A program made the translations under genes and the position numbers. Under the pieces are notes generated by a model that was given only the letters and a program-made list of their open reading frames with translations, did no database searches and had not been told where the DNA came from. This document shows positions 47,867 through 58,487 of a DNA stretch of 64,000 nucleotides, in pieces; the first letter of the stretch is position 1, and each line of letters starts with the position of its first letter. Origin of the DNA: Lelliottia wanjuensis (GTDB taxonomy: Bacteria; Pseudomonadota; Gammaproteobacteria; Enterobacterales; Enterobacteriaceae); contig NZ_JASSOT010000063.1 in the NCBI RefSeq assembly GCF_030238365.1, positions 248,001 through 312,000 of the forward strand, read 5' to 3'.

Positions 47867-49605
47867 AATGCCTCGCGTTGCGGTTCACTTTGCGGTGAGG
47901 AAGCGGTGGCCACTGGTTTGAGAATGTTGGCCTGGCGCAGATTGGCGATCACCTGTTCGCGGGTACCGAACTCCTGGATGGTCCCTTCGTTGAGCAGCAG
48001 GATTTTGTTCACCACGCCCAGCAGCGTCGGGCGATGGGAGATGATCACCACCGTCTGACCCTGGGTTCTGAGGGTATTGATCGCCTGGATAAGGGCATAT
48101 TCCCCGGCGTCGTCGAGGCTGGCGTTGGGCTCATCCAGCACCAGAAAAGCCGGATTGTTAAAGACCGCGCGCGCCAGGCCGATGCGCTGACGCTGGCCGC
48201 CGGAGAGCTGATATCCGTGCGCACCCAGCGGCGTGTCGTACCCTTCCGGCAGGCGCAAAATCATCTCGTGTACTCCGGCCAGCGTGGCCGCAGCGACGAT
48301 CGGCTGGCTGTCACTCTGCGTAAAGCGGGCGATGTTTTGCGCGATAGTCCCGTCGAACAGCTCGACATCCTGCGGCAGATAGCCGATGGCCGGGCCGAGC
48401 AGGGCTTTGTCCCACTGGCAAATATCTGCCCCGTCAATGCGCACTTTCCCCGACAGGGGCGCCCAGACGCCGACCAGCAGTTTTGCCAGCGAGGTTTTCC
48501 CCGACGCCGACGGGCCGATTATGCCCAGCACTTCCCCCTGTTCCAGCTGGAAAGAAATATTGCGCAGCACCGGCGTCTTTTGGCCCGGAGGCGCGGCAAA
48601 CACCGCTTCGACGCTGATATTTCCTTTCGGACGGGGCAGCGTCAAAATATCTTTCGGCGTCGGGTAGTCGCTCAGAAGGCGGGACAGCTGACGCCAGGCG
48701 TGGCGGAACTGCACAAACTGCTTCCAGTTGCCGATCACCTGTTCGACCGGGTTGAGCACGCGGCCAAGAATAATCGAGGCGGCGATCATCAGCCCTGGGG
48801 TAATTTCCCCGGCGATCACCAGCAGCGCCCCCGCGCCCAGCGCCACGGATTGCAGCAGGATGCGCACGAAGCGGCTCAGGCTGCTCAGCCCCGCCGTTTT
48901 GTCGGCAATATGGGTCTGGATCACCAGGGATTTGCTGTGCTGTTCCAGCCAGTGATTTTTCAGAGTCGAGAGCATCCCCATCGCTTCAATGGTGTCGGAG
49001 TTTTGCAGCTGTTTATTCAGCTTGCTGGTGTTATTGATGGTTAAGGCGTGCGCCTGCTGAATCGGCTTTTTGGTGGTTAATTCGGTCATCAGCGTCAGGG
49101 CAAATAAAATCACAATCCCGCCGACGGACAAATATCCCAGCAGCGGATGCACCAGAAAGGCGATGAATAAATATAAAGGCGTCCAGGGAATATCCAGCAG
49201 CGCAAATATACTGCTCCCGGAAAGAAACTGGCGAACCTGCGCTAAATCCGCAATAGCCTGCGCGGGATTATTATCTCCGGTGGCAATCCGCCGTTTAAAG
49301 GTGGCATTAAAAATAAGCTGATTGAGTTTCACATCCAGTCGGTTGCCGAGGCGCGTCATGACGCTGGAGCGGGCGAATTCAATCATCGAAATAACCGTGT
49401 ACAGACCGACGATTAATAAGGTGAGCATGAGCAAGGTGGTGGTATTTTTGCTGACCAGCACCCTGTCGTAAACCTGCAACATATAGATGGCCGGAGCCAG
49501 CATCAGAATATTGATCGTGCTGCTAAAAAACAGCAGCATAAGAAATACCGGACGCGTGCCTTTTAAAGCCGTATTCATTTCCGTAGACGGATGCGGGCGC
49601 GGCAT
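47863..49605 (-). CDS. Type I secretion ABC exporter (PrtD-like)
   Basis: Fused membrane and ATPase exporter of 580 residues. The ATG at 49605 follows AAGGAG at 7 bases; a longer frame upstream is not needed. Six membrane helices lie in the first 300 residues and there is no C39 peptidase domain, as in PrtD/HasD exporters for RTX and related proteins. The ATPase has Walker A GPSASGKTSLAK, signature LSGGQRQRIGLARAV, Walker B FLVLDEPNASLD and the switch His in VVIISHRP. It sits between the RTX substrate and the adaptor. Confidence 0.93.
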   Translation of the reverse strand: MPRPHPSTEMNTALKGTRPVFLMLLFFSSTINILMLAPAIYMLQVYDRVLVSKNTTTLLMLTLLIVGLYTVISMIEFARSSVMTRLGNRLDVKLNQLIFNATFKRRIATGDNNPAQAIADLAQVRQFLSGSSIFALLDIPWTPLYLFIAFLVHPLLGYLSVGGIVILFALTLMTELTTKKPIQQAHALTINNTSKLNKQLQNSDTIEAMGMLSTLKNHWLEQHSKSLVIQTHIADKTAGLSSLSRFVRILLQSVALGAGALLVIAGEITPGLMIAASIILGRVLNPVEQVIGNWKQFVQFRHAWRQLSRLLSDYPTPKDILTLPRPKGNISVEAVFAAPPGQKTPVLRNISFQLEQGEVLGIIGPSASGKTSLAKLLVGVWAPLSGKVRIDGADICQWDKALLGPAIGYLPQDVELFDGTIAQNIARFTQSDSQPIVAAATLAGVHEMILRLPEGYDTPLGAHGYQLSGGQRQRIGLARAVFNNPAFLVLDEPNASLDDAGEYALIQAINTLRTQGQTVVIISHRPTLLGVVNKILLLNEGTIQEFGTREQVIANLRQANILKPVATASSPQSEPQREAL

Positions 49606-49665
49606 AAGCTTCTCCTTATTTGAGCGGTGAGCGACGGCCATTCTCATGGCCGTCGCAGCAGGAGG

Positions 49666-52600
49666 TTATAAAATGAAGTCAGTCACATTGACGGTGCTGG
49701 CGGTGACGCCTGCTAACGTAATGACGTTATTATCAATGGTGATGATCGCATCGCCGCCGCTGGCCGCAATCGCCACGCGACTGCCGAAGTTCCCTGCGGT
49801 GATACCCAGCAGACTGATATCAATAAGATCCTGACCGCCGCGCGAGTCGCTGTCGAAGCCGGTCACGCGATCCCGTCCGAAACCGGCCGCAAACGCGAAC
49901 CGGTCGTCGCCCGTCCCGCCGTCGAGCGCGTCGTTCCCCGCGCCGCCGGAGAGGATATCGTCGCCAATCCCGCCGGAGAGCACGTCGTCATTCGCGCCCC
50001 CGCTCAGGTTGTCATTCCCGTTAGCGCCCACGAGGTTATCGTTCCCGTCGCCGCCGTCGAGAATGTCGTTGCCGATCCCGCCCTGCAGCAGGTCATTCCC
50101 GCCCAGGCCGGAGAGCCTGTCGTTCCCCGAACCGCCGGTGATGGTGTTAGCCAGCGCATTCCCCGTGCCGGTGAAATTGCCCTGCCCGGTGAAGACCAGC
50201 ACTTCCACGTTTTCAGCCATCACGTAGCTGGCCAGCGCGGTGCGGACGGTGTCCGTTCCGGCGTTGAGCCCCTCCGTCACCACGTCTGCGGCGTTATCGA
50301 CGATATAGAGATCGTCGCCAGCGCCACCGGCCATGATGTCCGCACCCGTGCCGCCATCGAGTTCGTCGTTGCCGGCATCACCGTTGAGGATATCCTGACC
50401 GGCACCACCATCCAGGTCGTCATTGCCCGCCCCGCCGTTCAGCAGATCGTCCCCCGCCTGACCGAGTAAGGTGTCATTCCCCCCTTCGCCGTTGATGATG
50501 TCGCTCCACGCCGTGCCCACCAGCGTGTTCGCCGCGTTATTCCCCGTCACCATATCGCCGATAGGCTGAGTCGCAGCGGACGTCAGCACCACTGGCGGGT
50601 TGCCCTCGTCATCGACGACGGTGACGACCACCTGCATTGCGCGGCCAATCATCGCCTGACCGGGGGTGTACGTCGCGGCGGTAGCCCCGGCGATATTCAC
50701 GAACCCGTTGCCCTGGCTCATTCTCCACTGGTAGCTGAAATTCCCGCCCGTCAGACCGTCGCTGTCGGCAATCCCCGAGACGATCGCCGTCAGCGTGACG
50801 CTTTCCGTTGGCGTCGAATCGCTGATCGCCGGTGCGCCGGTGGTGGGCTGATCGCGCACCTGAACGGCGCCGGTTTGCGCGGAGACCAGCCGCTCGGCAT
50901 CGCCCATCCGGTCGGTGAAGCTGGCAATCACCCGCAGCGGCGCGCCCAGAATGCCGCCCGGCACGCGAAAGGTTTCGCCACTGGCCTGATCGCGCCATTG
51001 CCCACCCACCAGCGCCTGCCAGGTCAGCACAATCGGGGCATTCACCGCGATGCCGTTCCCGTCCTGCAGGTCCGTCAGACTGACGCGCAGCAGATCGCCT
51101 ACCTCCGGCGTGGAATCGGTGATCGAGAGGTTGCCGGTAGCGGCCTGGGCCGTCACCCACAGCTGCTCGCCGTTGCCGAACTCCAGTTTTTCGATATGCA
51201 GCAGGCGGTCGACGCCATCGTTAAACGCCAGCCCGGCCGCAGGCGTGGCGTGATTCACCGTCAGGCTGCCGTCAGCGTTGCGGTTGAACAGGTAATTACT
51301 GCTGAGATCGCGATAGACCGCCACGTCCGTCGCGGTGCCTGCCCCCTCCTGCAAAATTTCACGCACGATGGAGAGCTGATTCGGCTTCAGAGTTCCGGCC
51401 AGCATCAGGGATTTCAGTTCGTTCATGCTGTCGGCGCTGGTCAGCCCTGGCATGCCGGAGACCGCAATGCGCACGTTCAGCCAGGCGTCGCCGTCGATAA
51501 TGTCATTCCCGGATTTGCCCGTGATGCGGTCGCTGCCGCCCCCGCCGAGGAGAATGTCGCCGCCGGTATCAGGGTTAAAGACCACCGCATTCGGATCCGC
51601 GAGGCGCTGTCCGCCGACAATGCTCTGCAAACCGGCGATCCTGTCGACGCCTTCCTGCGTGAGGTTATTGGACAGCGGTACGCCCTGAACCGGCGCAGTC
51701 CCGACCGGCTGTTCCGTGCCGGTTAAGACATCGTCAAACTTCCAGCCTGACAACCCTTCCACCAGGTCAAAGCGATCGCGCAGGATGAACTCCTGTTGGT
51801 TGACGAAGATCGGAATGCCCAGATCCGAGTTGGCCGCGTTGGGGTCGCCTTTGTGGATCGCCCAGTCGAAACCGGCCATGCCGTTGTTACGCTGGATGCC
51901 AGCGCCCTGCACCATGATGTCGTCGCCCGCTTCGCCGTCGTAGTCCGTGTCATTACCCTGACCATTCAGGACGTCGTGCCCGACAATGGTGCTGTTGAAG
52001 AACAGCTCGGAGTTTTCACCGGTCAGGGAGTCAAACCCGTCGCCGCCCTCCAGCCAGTCGTCGCCTTCGTTACCCAATAGCGCGTCACCGCCGGAGCCGC
52101 CGAGGACGAAGTCGTTGTCGCGCCCGGCAAAGACCTCCTGCGCATCTTCGCCTACCACGATAAAATCACTCCCGCTGCCGCCGAAGATCAGATCGTTGCC
52201 GTTGCCCGAGAAGATAACGTCGTGACCTGCATCGCCGTGGAGGAAATCGGCCCCGCCGATTGGCGTGCCGGTGTCGGTGATAATGTCGTTCCCGTCACCG
52301 CCGTGAACCACGTCCGCCTCGTCGCCGCCGTCCAGACGGTCATCGCCGGCATCGCCCCACAGGCTGTCGATCCCTTTCCCACCGATGAGCGTGTCATTTC
52401 CCGCCGAGCCGCCGAGCACCACGTGCCCGTCACCGGTGTATTTCAGATACGCGCCGTCGGCTGCGCCATCCCCGTCCACATCCGGCCCGGCCGCGCGCCG
52501 CACCACCAGCGGGAAGAGCAGATCTTTCAGCGCATTCCCCCACTTCGGATCGGCATGCGTTTGCAGGGCTTTATCGACCTCAAAGGTGTAATCCGGGGTC

Positions 52601-54945
52601 TGGAACAGGTGGGCGGGCAGATGGGAAGATCCCGCATCGCCCAGATCGCTGTTACGCATCACCAGCGCCGAGAAGGAGTTGCCCTCCAGCTCGTTGAGCA
52701 GGTTCAGCCCCTGCACGCGGCTCAGGTAGTAGAAGCGGTCGCCGTCCTGCAGCAACTCCATCTGGGTTTCAAACACGAAGTTGAAGGTGGAGCCGAGCAT
52801 GCCGCCAAACTCATTTTTGCGCTCTGCCAGCCCGCCAATCCAGAAGTCGACCAGGTTCAGCCCGGTCTCTTTGGTGGCCCACGCCCCGGTCCCCATAAAG
52901 AAATCCAGCGCATCGGCGCGGGCAGGATCGTCAGCATCGCCAAACAGCAGGAAGTTCACCGCGTCGCGCTTGCCTTCGATGGTGGTGGCGTTGCGAATCA
53001 GATCGTGCTGACCGTAGGCAGCCATGAAATTGATGATTGACGCCGGGTTTTTCAGGAACGAGGCGAAGTCGCCCCAGCTGGTGTACGGCCTGAGCTCGCT
53101 GTTGCCGGTTAATTCAAAGAACTGCTCTCGGGCCTGATTCAGGGTCGGCATGAGCGTATCGCGCCCACGCGCCAGGTTCAGCGCGCCGAGATCCAGCGGC
53201 AGCCCGACCAGATTATTGCGCAGCGCATCGGTGATAAATTCATCGATTTCGTTGCCGACCTGACGGGTCATCCCGCGCACAATCGCCCCTACCGCCTGCT
53301 CGGTGGAGATGGTCTGGCCGTTGAGTTCGTGGAACGCGACCGGGTTCAGGAAGGCTTCGATAAGCCCGATATCGTCACTCTGCATGTCCTCATCGGTACG
53401 GGCGACGGTCTCGGTGAGCATCGAGTGGCCGAAGCGGTACACCACATGGGCGAACTCGGCGAAAATCGCCGGGTTGATGTCCGCGCTGTTGGAGAAGACG
53501 AACGGATCGACCGCCGGTTGCACGGCGCGGGCGAACTCTTCAAACACCAGATGCTGGTACTCCATCTCCGTCGCAAAACGCCCCGCCTGGAAGAGATACT
53601 CCCCGTTCCATTGCAGCGTGCTGGTATCAGCCGGGATTTCGGTGATCTGGTGATTCGGCAACAGCCACTGGTTAATAAGCGCAATATCATTGCTTTCAAG
53701 AATGGTGGTTTTGTACTGCTCGACCAGGCGGTTGTGTTCGCTGTGGAACACGGAATGCACGGCAGTCAGGCCGATATTCTCGTTCCCGCGTCCGTCGCCG
53801 GTAATGAAGTGGCGGTCAAGGAGTTCGTCATCGTAGGTTCCGGCGGTCTGCGCGTTGCCGGTTTCCGTATCGTCATCTGCCACCAGGCCCGCTTTTGGCA
53901 CCGCGGTGTGGGCGATATCGTCGAGGAAGGCGTGGCCGGTGCGGATGGTGTCTGCTGGCAGGACATCCCCGTTGGCTTCCACCAGGCCGTGCGCGGTGAC
54001 GATCTGCACTTTACCGTTGTCGCTCAAGATCAGGTTGCCGTAGCGGTCTGTCGCCAGCAGCGGAACGTTGAACACATCCTGATCCGTCAGCTTAATCCCC
54101 AGCAGGGTTTCAGCCTGATGTTTCACGTCAGCCCAGGTGGCCAGCCCGCCGCCCGCGCCTTCCAGCAGATTCCCGGTTGGCTCAGGTTTGCCGTCAACCA
54201 TCGCATATTCGCGGATAAAAATTTGATGGGAAGGATGGGAGGTATAGGTCTGGTTCTGATCGATAAACGGCGTGGTGATGTTGGTGGTGTTGTGGTTGGC
54301 GTCGACCTGAGCGCGGGTGAGCAGCATGAAGTTGGTCGGCGAGCCCTCGACAAATAACGGGTCGTCCGGCATGAGCGGGATAAAGACAATCCCGTTCCCG
54401 GCTTTGGGGATCAAGTCCAGACCGTGGTCAAAGAACTGACCGAAGAAGGTCATCCAGCCGTTGAACGCCGGTGACAGGCCGATATCCGGCGATAAATTGG
54501 GGATAGATAAACTGCCATTGTCCGACACCGTGCCGCCGCCGGGGGCGTCAGCGAGTCCGTCATGGGCTTCCTGCGCGGCGGGGTTGGAGGCGGTCTGGTC
54601 CGAGATCAGGTTACTGATGATGCGGGGGTCGGCGTCCACCACCATCTGATTCGGGTTGAGAATCAGATACTTTTGCAGCGCCTGCAGATCGTTTAAATCC
54701 AGCGTCACCAGCCTGGGCATTGTTTGATCGGCAGCCCCGTTGAGCTCCTGGCCCGGTAGCAGGTTGTTCCAGGAGCCATCCACGGTACGAAGCCCATAGG
54801 GCAACAGCGGGCTGGAGACCAGTTCGCGCAGCAGCTCGCCATTAACCGATCCGTCAGGATTGGTTGCCGCTTCCGATATTTTGATCTGCTGCAGAATAAA
54901 CGCCAGATCGTGGAGCGTGACGGTAAAATCATATTGCGTAGACAT
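49666..54945 (-). CDS. Secreted RTX protein with animal-type haem peroxidase domain
   Basis: Probable type I secretion substrate of 1759 residues; the ATG at 54945 is chosen because AGAGG is 8 bases away, while one two codons upstream is too close. The peroxidase domain spans about residues 60-800: distal His near 174 in FFGQFFDHGLDL, catalytic Arg 386 and haem-linked Glu 389 in GDGRGNENIGL, EHNRLV, and proximal His near 507 in YRFGHSML. RTX nonapeptides (GGxGxDxxx) follow near 830-1010, then a fibrous middle with two Ig-like repeats opening DSTP, then a second RTX block from about 1475. It ends DFIL, the acidic-hydrophobic tail of PrtA-type secretion signals. No N-terminal signal peptide. 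Expected activity is Ca2+-dependent folding outside the cell and H2O2 or halide oxidation; biological target unknown. Confidence 0.92.
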   Translation of the reverse strand: MSTQYDFTVTLHDLAFILQQIKISEAATNPDGSVNGELLRELVSSPLLPYGLRTVDGSWNNLLPGQELNGAADQTMPRLVTLDLNDLQALQKYLILNPNQMVVDADPRIISNLISDQTASNPAAQEAHDGLADAPGGGTVSDNGSLSIPNLSPDIGLSPAFNGWMTFFGQFFDHGLDLIPKAGNGIVFIPLMPDDPLFVEGSPTNFMLLTRAQVDANHNTTNITTPFIDQNQTYTSHPSHQIFIREYAMVDGKPEPTGNLLEGAGGGLATWADVKHQAETLLGIKLTDQDVFNVPLLATDRYGNLILSDNGKVQIVTAHGLVEANGDVLPADTIRTGHAFLDDIAHTAVPKAGLVADDDTETGNAQTAGTYDDELLDRHFITGDGRGNENIGLTAVHSVFHSEHNRLVEQYKTTILESNDIALINQWLLPNHQITEIPADTSTLQWNGEYLFQAGRFATEMEYQHLVFEEFARAVQPAVDPFVFSNSADINPAIFAEFAHVVYRFGHSMLTETVARTDEDMQSDDIGLIEAFLNPVAFHELNGQTISTEQAVGAIVRGMTRQVGNEIDEFITDALRNNLVGLPLDLGALNLARGRDTLMPTLNQAREQFFELTGNSELRPYTSWGDFASFLKNPASIINFMAAYGQHDLIRNATTIEGKRDAVNFLLFGDADDPARADALDFFMGTGAWATKETGLNLVDFWIGGLAERKNEFGGMLGSTFNFVFETQMELLQDGDRFYYLSRVQGLNLLNELEGNSFSALVMRNSDLGDAGSSHLPAHLFQTPDYTFEVDKALQTHADPKWGNALKDLLFPLVVRRAAGPDVDGDGAADGAYLKYTGDGHVVLGGSAGNDTLIGGKGIDSLWGDAGDDRLDGGDEADVVHGGDGNDIITDTGTPIGGADFLHGDAGHDVIFSGNGNDLIFGGSGSDFIVVGEDAQEVFAGRDNDFVLGGSGGDALLGNEGDDWLEGGDGFDSLTGENSELFFNSTIVGHDVLNGQGNDTDYDGEAGDDIMVQGAGIQRNNGMAGFDWAIHKGDPNAANSDLGIPIFVNQQEFILRDRFDLVEGLSGWKFDDVLTGTEQPVGTAPVQGVPLSNNLTQEGVDRIAGLQSIVGGQRLADPNAVVFNPDTGGDILLGGGGSDRITGKSGNDIIDGDAWLNVRIAVSGMPGLTSADSMNELKSLMLAGTLKPNQLSIVREILQEGAGTATDVAVYRDLSSNYLFNRNADGSLTVNHATPAAGLAFNDGVDRLLHIEKLEFGNGEQLWVTAQAATGNLSITDSTPEVGDLLRVSLTDLQDGNGIAVNAPIVLTWQALVGGQWRDQASGETFRVPGGILGAPLRVIASFTDRMGDAERLVSAQTGAVQVRDQPTTGAPAISDSTPTESVTLTAIVSGIADSDGLTGGNFSYQWRMSQGNGFVNIAGATAATYTPGQAMIGRAMQVVVTVVDDEGNPPVVLTSAATQPIGDMVTGNNAANTLVGTAWSDIINGEGGNDTLLGQAGDDLLNGGAGNDDLDGGAGQDILNGDAGNDELDGGTGADIMAGGAGDDLYIVDNAADVVTEGLNAGTDTVRTALASYVMAENVEVLVFTGQGNFTGTGNALANTITGGSGNDRLSGLGGNDLLQGGIGNDILDGGDGNDNLVGANGNDNLSGGANDDVLSGGIGDDILSGGAGNDALDGGTGDDRFAFAAGFGRDRVTGFDSDSRGGQDLIDISLLGITAGNFGSRVAIAASGGDAIITIDNNVITLAGVTASTVNVTDFIL

Positions 54946-55528
54946 AATCATTACCTCTGTTTATTAAGCTATCATCATCCATTTCCGCCACGGCGCTGCC
55001 GCAACAGATAAAGAATGATCCTCATCAGATAGAATTAATCACCTTAAGGTCGTCGATCGCTGAAGTCCGTTTACGTTTTAAGCACAACAAGCCAGACCCT
55101 GAATCCGTAATGCGGGGAGAAATTATCCTGTCAGATTAATTTTCCCAATGGAAAATCGGGAATAAATACCGTGCTTTTATATTCGGCTAATGAATGATTA
55201 ATAACTCAGTCAGATTGTATTTTCACAAAGGTAATATATTAGTGAGGCTTAACTGTCATTTCAGTTTTAATTTAAGATGACAGTTTTGTTATGGTCATAA
55301 CTATGGAGGGTGCTTTGTTTCCTCACCTCATACTTTCTGCTGAAACCATTACCCCCCTCTCTAAGCTTTTTTCTGAACACTGACGTGTGCCATCGTCTTA
55401 TTTATTCTTTCTTATGCCAGGCATTTCAGCTCATATTTTCGCCAGTTACTCAGAATTAAAATAGCGTGAGATTAATAAGCGTTGAAATGAATAAGTGAGG
55501 ATGAGAAGAGTGGAAACGGGGGAGAAAT
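54946..55528. other. AT-rich gap between the RTX gene and tRNA-Leu
   Basis: About 580 bases with no gene and no repeat of the tRNA 3' end that would mark an attachment site. It should carry the promoter of the RTX/type I operon. No operator recognised. Confidence 0.5.
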
Positions 55529-55558
55529 AAAAACAAAAAAACCACCCGAGGGTGGTTT
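55529..55558 (-). terminator. Terminator of the glyW-cysT-leuZ operon
   Basis: AAACCACCC and GGGTGGTTT around GAG; on the minus strand followed by TTTTTTGTTTTT, 40 bases after tRNA-Leu. Confidence 0.9.
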
Positions 55559-55598
55559 CACGACACTGCTTATTGCTTTGATTATTCTTGTTTTCCCA

Positions 55599-55684
55599 TG
55601 GTACCCGGAACGAGACTTGAACTCGTACAGCCTATGGCCGAGGGATTTTAAATCCCTTGTGTCTACCGATTCCACCATCCGGGC
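55599..55684 (-). tRNA. leuZ: tRNA-Leu (anticodon UAA)
   Basis: 86 bases on the minus strand, GCCCGGATGGTGGAATCGGT at the 5' end and GGGTACCA at the 3' end with encoded CCA. The anticodon loop reads GATTTAAAATC (TAA). A long variable arm marks a class II tRNA. Third of three tRNAs in the order known from E. coli. Confidence 0.97.
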
Positions 55685-55696
55685 TCGGGAAGAAAT

Positions 55697-55770
55697 TGGA
55701 GGCGCGTTCCGGAGTCGAACCGGACTAGACGGATTTGCAATCCGCTACATAACCGCTTTGCTAACGCGCC
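55697..55770 (-). tRNA. cysT: tRNA-Cys (anticodon GCA)
   Basis: 74 bases on the minus strand, 5' GGCGCGTTAGCAAAG, anticodon arm CGGATTGCAAATCCG (GCA), GGTTCGACTCC T-arm and encoded CCA. Confidence 0.97.
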
Positions 55771-55823
55771 TTAAATCTTTGTGGTCTTCCGACCTGCACC
55801 CGCAAACTGCCGATGCTTAAATT

Positions 55824-55899
<76 letters not shown>

Positions 55900-56049
55900 A
55901 TGTCATCAAGTTATTTGTAATCACTTGATTTCATTATCGTCCGGCTGACTGTGCCGCCGTTCGATGCGTTGCATTCTACTTATATGACGATTTGAGTCAA
56001 CGTTAATTTTGCTTCCCTGGATCGTTTGCTGAAAATTACGCCGAAACGA

Positions 56050-56598
56050 TCACTGATCAAGCAGATCGCCGCGTGAGGCGTTCAGGTATTGCAGCATTGA
56101 CCACAGGGTCAGCACCGCAGCGACCCACAGCAGGCCGATTCCCGCCCACTCTACCCAGGCGTTCGGACGCCACAGCATCCACACCAGAGACGCCATCTGC
56201 GCCGTGGTTTTGACTTTACCAATCCAGGAGACCGCCACGCTGCTGCGTTTACCCAGCTCCGCCATCCACTCGCGCAGGGCGGAGATAATAATTTCTCGGC
56301 CAATCATCGTCGCCGCCGGCAGCGTGACCCACCAGGTGTGGTAATGCTCTGCCACCAGCACCATCGCAATGGCGACCATCACTTTATCGGCAACAGGATC
56401 GAGGAAGGCACCGAAACGCGTACTCTGGTTCCAGCGACGCGCCAGATAGCCATCAAACCAGTCGGTCACCGCGGCCACAAGGAAGATCAGCGCACATACA
56501 AAAGGAGCCCAGGTGAATGGCATGTAAAAAGCCAGCACAAAGAACGGGATAAGTACGACGCGAAAAAGCGTGAGCAACGTAGGGATGTTAAATCGCAT
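56050..56598 (-). CDS. pgsA: Phosphatidylglycerophosphate synthase PgsA
   Basis: Inner-membrane enzyme of 182 residues that makes phosphatidylglycerol phosphate from CDP-diacylglycerol and glycerol-3-phosphate. The CDP-alcohol phosphotransferase motif D-G-x2-A-R-x8-G-x3-D-x3-D is complete in [20 protein letters not shown] followed by VADK. Four hydrophobic segments. It starts [20 protein letters not shown], one residue pattern away from E. coli [13 protein letters not shown]. It follows uvrC on the same strand. Confidence 0.96.
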   Translation of the reverse strand: MRFNIPTLLTLFRVVLIPFFVLAFYMPFTWAPFVCALIFLVAAVTDWFDGYLARRWNQSTRFGAFLDPVADKVMVAIAMVLVAEHYHTWWVTLPAATMIGREIIISALREWMAELGKRSSVAVSWIGKVKTTAQMASLVWMLWRPNAWVEWAGIGLLWVAAVLTLWSMLQYLNASRGDLLDQ

Positions 56599-56654
56599 AG
56601 TGACGGTAACTGTCTGTTGTCAGTAAAATTTAGCTCTATGTTGCTACAGAGCCC

Positions 56655-58487
56655 TCAATGTTTCAACGAGTAGTAGATCTTTTCTGCCAGCCCTTGCGAA
56701 ATACCCGGCACTTTTGCAATTTCCTCCACGCTGGCGTTGAGTAATCCTTGCAATCCGCCCATGTATTTCAACAACATTTGTCGGCGTTTTGGCCCAACGC
56801 CCTCAATGGTCTCAAGGGTACTGGTGTTTTTGACCTTCGCCCGTTTTTTACGGTGCCCGCCAATCGCGTGGTCGTGCGACTCATCGCGAATATGCTGGAT
56901 CACGTGCAGCGCGGGAGAATCCGGCGGCAAGTTGAACCCTTCCCCTTCCGGCTCAAAAAACAGCGTCTCCAGACCGGCTTTACGATCGGTCCCTTTCGCC
57001 ACGCCGAGCAGAATCGGATGATGCTTGTCCCACGGCACATCAAGTTCAGCGAAAACCGTTTTCGCCTGACCGAGCTGCCCTTTCCCGCCGTCGATGAGGA
57101 TCACGTCCGGGATTTTGCTCTCTTCGATGGCTTTACCGTAGCGACGACGCAGCACCTGGTTCATCGCCGCGTAGTCATCGCCCGGCGTAATGCCGGTGAT
57201 ATTGTAGCGGCGATACTCCGCACGCACGGGGCCGTTGGCGTCGAACACCACGCAGGAGGCAACGGTCTGTTCGCCCATGGTGTGGCTGATGTCGAAACAC
57301 TCCATCCGCTTCACTTCCGGCAGTTTCAGCACCGCCGCCAGCGCCACCAGACGCTGATTTACCGTCGATTGCTGAGAGAGTTTGGTCGTCAGCGCCGTCG
57401 CCGCGTTGGTGCGCGCCAGCTTCAGATAACGTGCGCGATCGCCGCGCGGTTTGGTCTGAACGTTGACGCGTCGCCCCGCCAGCTCGGACAGCGAGTCCGC
57501 CAGCAGGGTTTTATCATGCAGATTAAAGTCGAGCAGGATCTCCGACGGCAAGGTGCGCATCTGGCTGCCCTGCAAATAGAACTGGCCGACGAAAGTTTCC
57601 ACCACTTCGCCAAGCTCTGTGCCGCCCGGTACTTTCGGGAAGTAGCTGCGGCTGCCCAGCACTTTGCCCTGGCGGATAAACAGGACGTGGACGCAGGCCA
57701 TGCCGGAATCAAAGGAGACGCCTATCACGTCCAGATCGTCACCGGTATTTGAGACAAACTGTTTTTCCGTGACGCGGCGTACCGCCTGGATTTGATCGCG
57801 AATACGCGCGGCCTCTTCAAACGCCAGCGCCTGGCTGGCTTTTTCCATGCGCGCAATCAGCTGGGTTAACACCTGATCGTCTTTTCCGGCGAGGAACAGG
57901 CGCACGTAGTCGACCTGCTGGGCGTACTCTTCTTCACTCACCAGCCCCGCGACGCACGGGCCGAGGCAGCGGCCAATCTGATATTGCAGACACGGGCGCG
58001 AGCGGTTGCGATAAACGCTGTTCTCGCACTGGCGCACCGGGAAGATTTTTTGCAGCAGCGCCAGGGTTTCACGCACGGCATAACCGTTCGGGAACGGGCC
58101 GAAGTACTCCCCTTTCGTATGTTTCGCCCCGCGATGGGTGGCGAGGCGCGGGTGAGTGTCGCTGCTGAGGAAAATGAACGGATACGATTTATCGTCGCGC
58201 AGCAGCACGTTATAGCGCGGCTGATAGAGCTTGATGTAGTTGTGTTCCAGCAGCAGCGCTTCCGTTTCCGTGTGGGTCACGGTGACGTCGATTTGCTGGA
58301 TCAGTGCCACCAGCGCTTCCGTCTTACGGGAGGCCAGATTGGCGCGGAAATAACTGGAAAGACGCTTTTTCAGGTCTTTGGCTTTGCCAACATAGATAAC
58401 CGTACCGCCAGCGTCATACATCCGGTAGACGCCTGGCTGGCTGGTGACGGTTTTCAGGAAAGATTTTGAATCGAACACAGCACTCAC
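56655..58487 (-). CDS. uvrC: Excinuclease ABC subunit C, UvrC
   Basis: Dual-incision endonuclease of nucleotide excision repair, 610 residues. The start is the GTG at 58487, which overlaps the uvrY stop (GTGA) and aligns with E. coli MSDQFDAKAFLK; the longer frame with an upstream ATG lies inside uvrY. The GIY-YIG nuclease is at residues 10-95 ([20 protein letters not shown]), the UvrB-binding UVR helix near 200-235 ([16 protein letters not shown]), the RNase H-like 5' nuclease near 380-540 ([30 protein letters not shown]), and tandem HhH motifs at the end ([18 protein letters not shown]). Confidence 0.97.
   Translation of the reverse strand: MSAVFDSKSFLKTVTSQPGVYRMYDAGGTVIYVGKAKDLKKRLSSYFRANLASRKTEALVALIQQIDVTVTHTETEALLLEHNYIKLYQPRYNVLLRDDKSYPFIFLSSDTHPRLATHRGAKHTKGEYFGPFPNGYAVRETLALLQKIFPVRQCENSVYRNRSRPCLQYQIGRCLGPCVAGLVSEEEYAQQVDYVRLFLAGKDDQVLTQLIARMEKASQALAFEEAARIRDQIQAVRRVTEKQFVSNTGDDLDVIGVSFDSGMACVHVLFIRQGKVLGSRSYFPKVPGGTELGEVVETFVGQFYLQGSQMRTLPSEILLDFNLHDKTLLADSLSELAGRRVNVQTKPRGDRARYLKLARTNAATALTTKLSQQSTVNQRLVALAAVLKLPEVKRMECFDISHTMGEQTVASCVVFDANGPVRAEYRRYNITGITPGDDYAAMNQVLRRRYGKAIEESKIPDVILIDGGKGQLGQAKTVFAELDVPWDKHHPILLGVAKGTDRKAGLETLFFEPEGEGFNLPPDSPALHVIQHIRDESHDHAIGGHRKKRAKVKNTSTLETIEGVGPKRRQMLLKYMGGLQGLLNASVEEIAKVPGISQGLAEKIYYSLKH

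Noticed and set aside
48034-49044. Long open frame opposite the type I exporter gene
   Set aside because: Composition typical of antisense reading (Arg/Gln/His-rich), no motif, and the exporter on the other strand has all ABC motifs.
49900-52440. Regular short tandem repeats suggesting a CRISPR or satellite array
   Set aside because: The period is 27 bases and translates into GGxGxDxxx RTX nonapeptides; there are no spacers of constant length.
55599-55640. Possible phage attachment site at the 3' end of tRNA-Leu
   Set aside because: No second copy of the tRNA end was found across 45.7-55.5 kb and no integrase gene is present.
56748-57752. Open frame of 334 codons opposite uvrC
   Set aside because: Antisense to a clear uvrC; no ribosome site and no recognisable domain.
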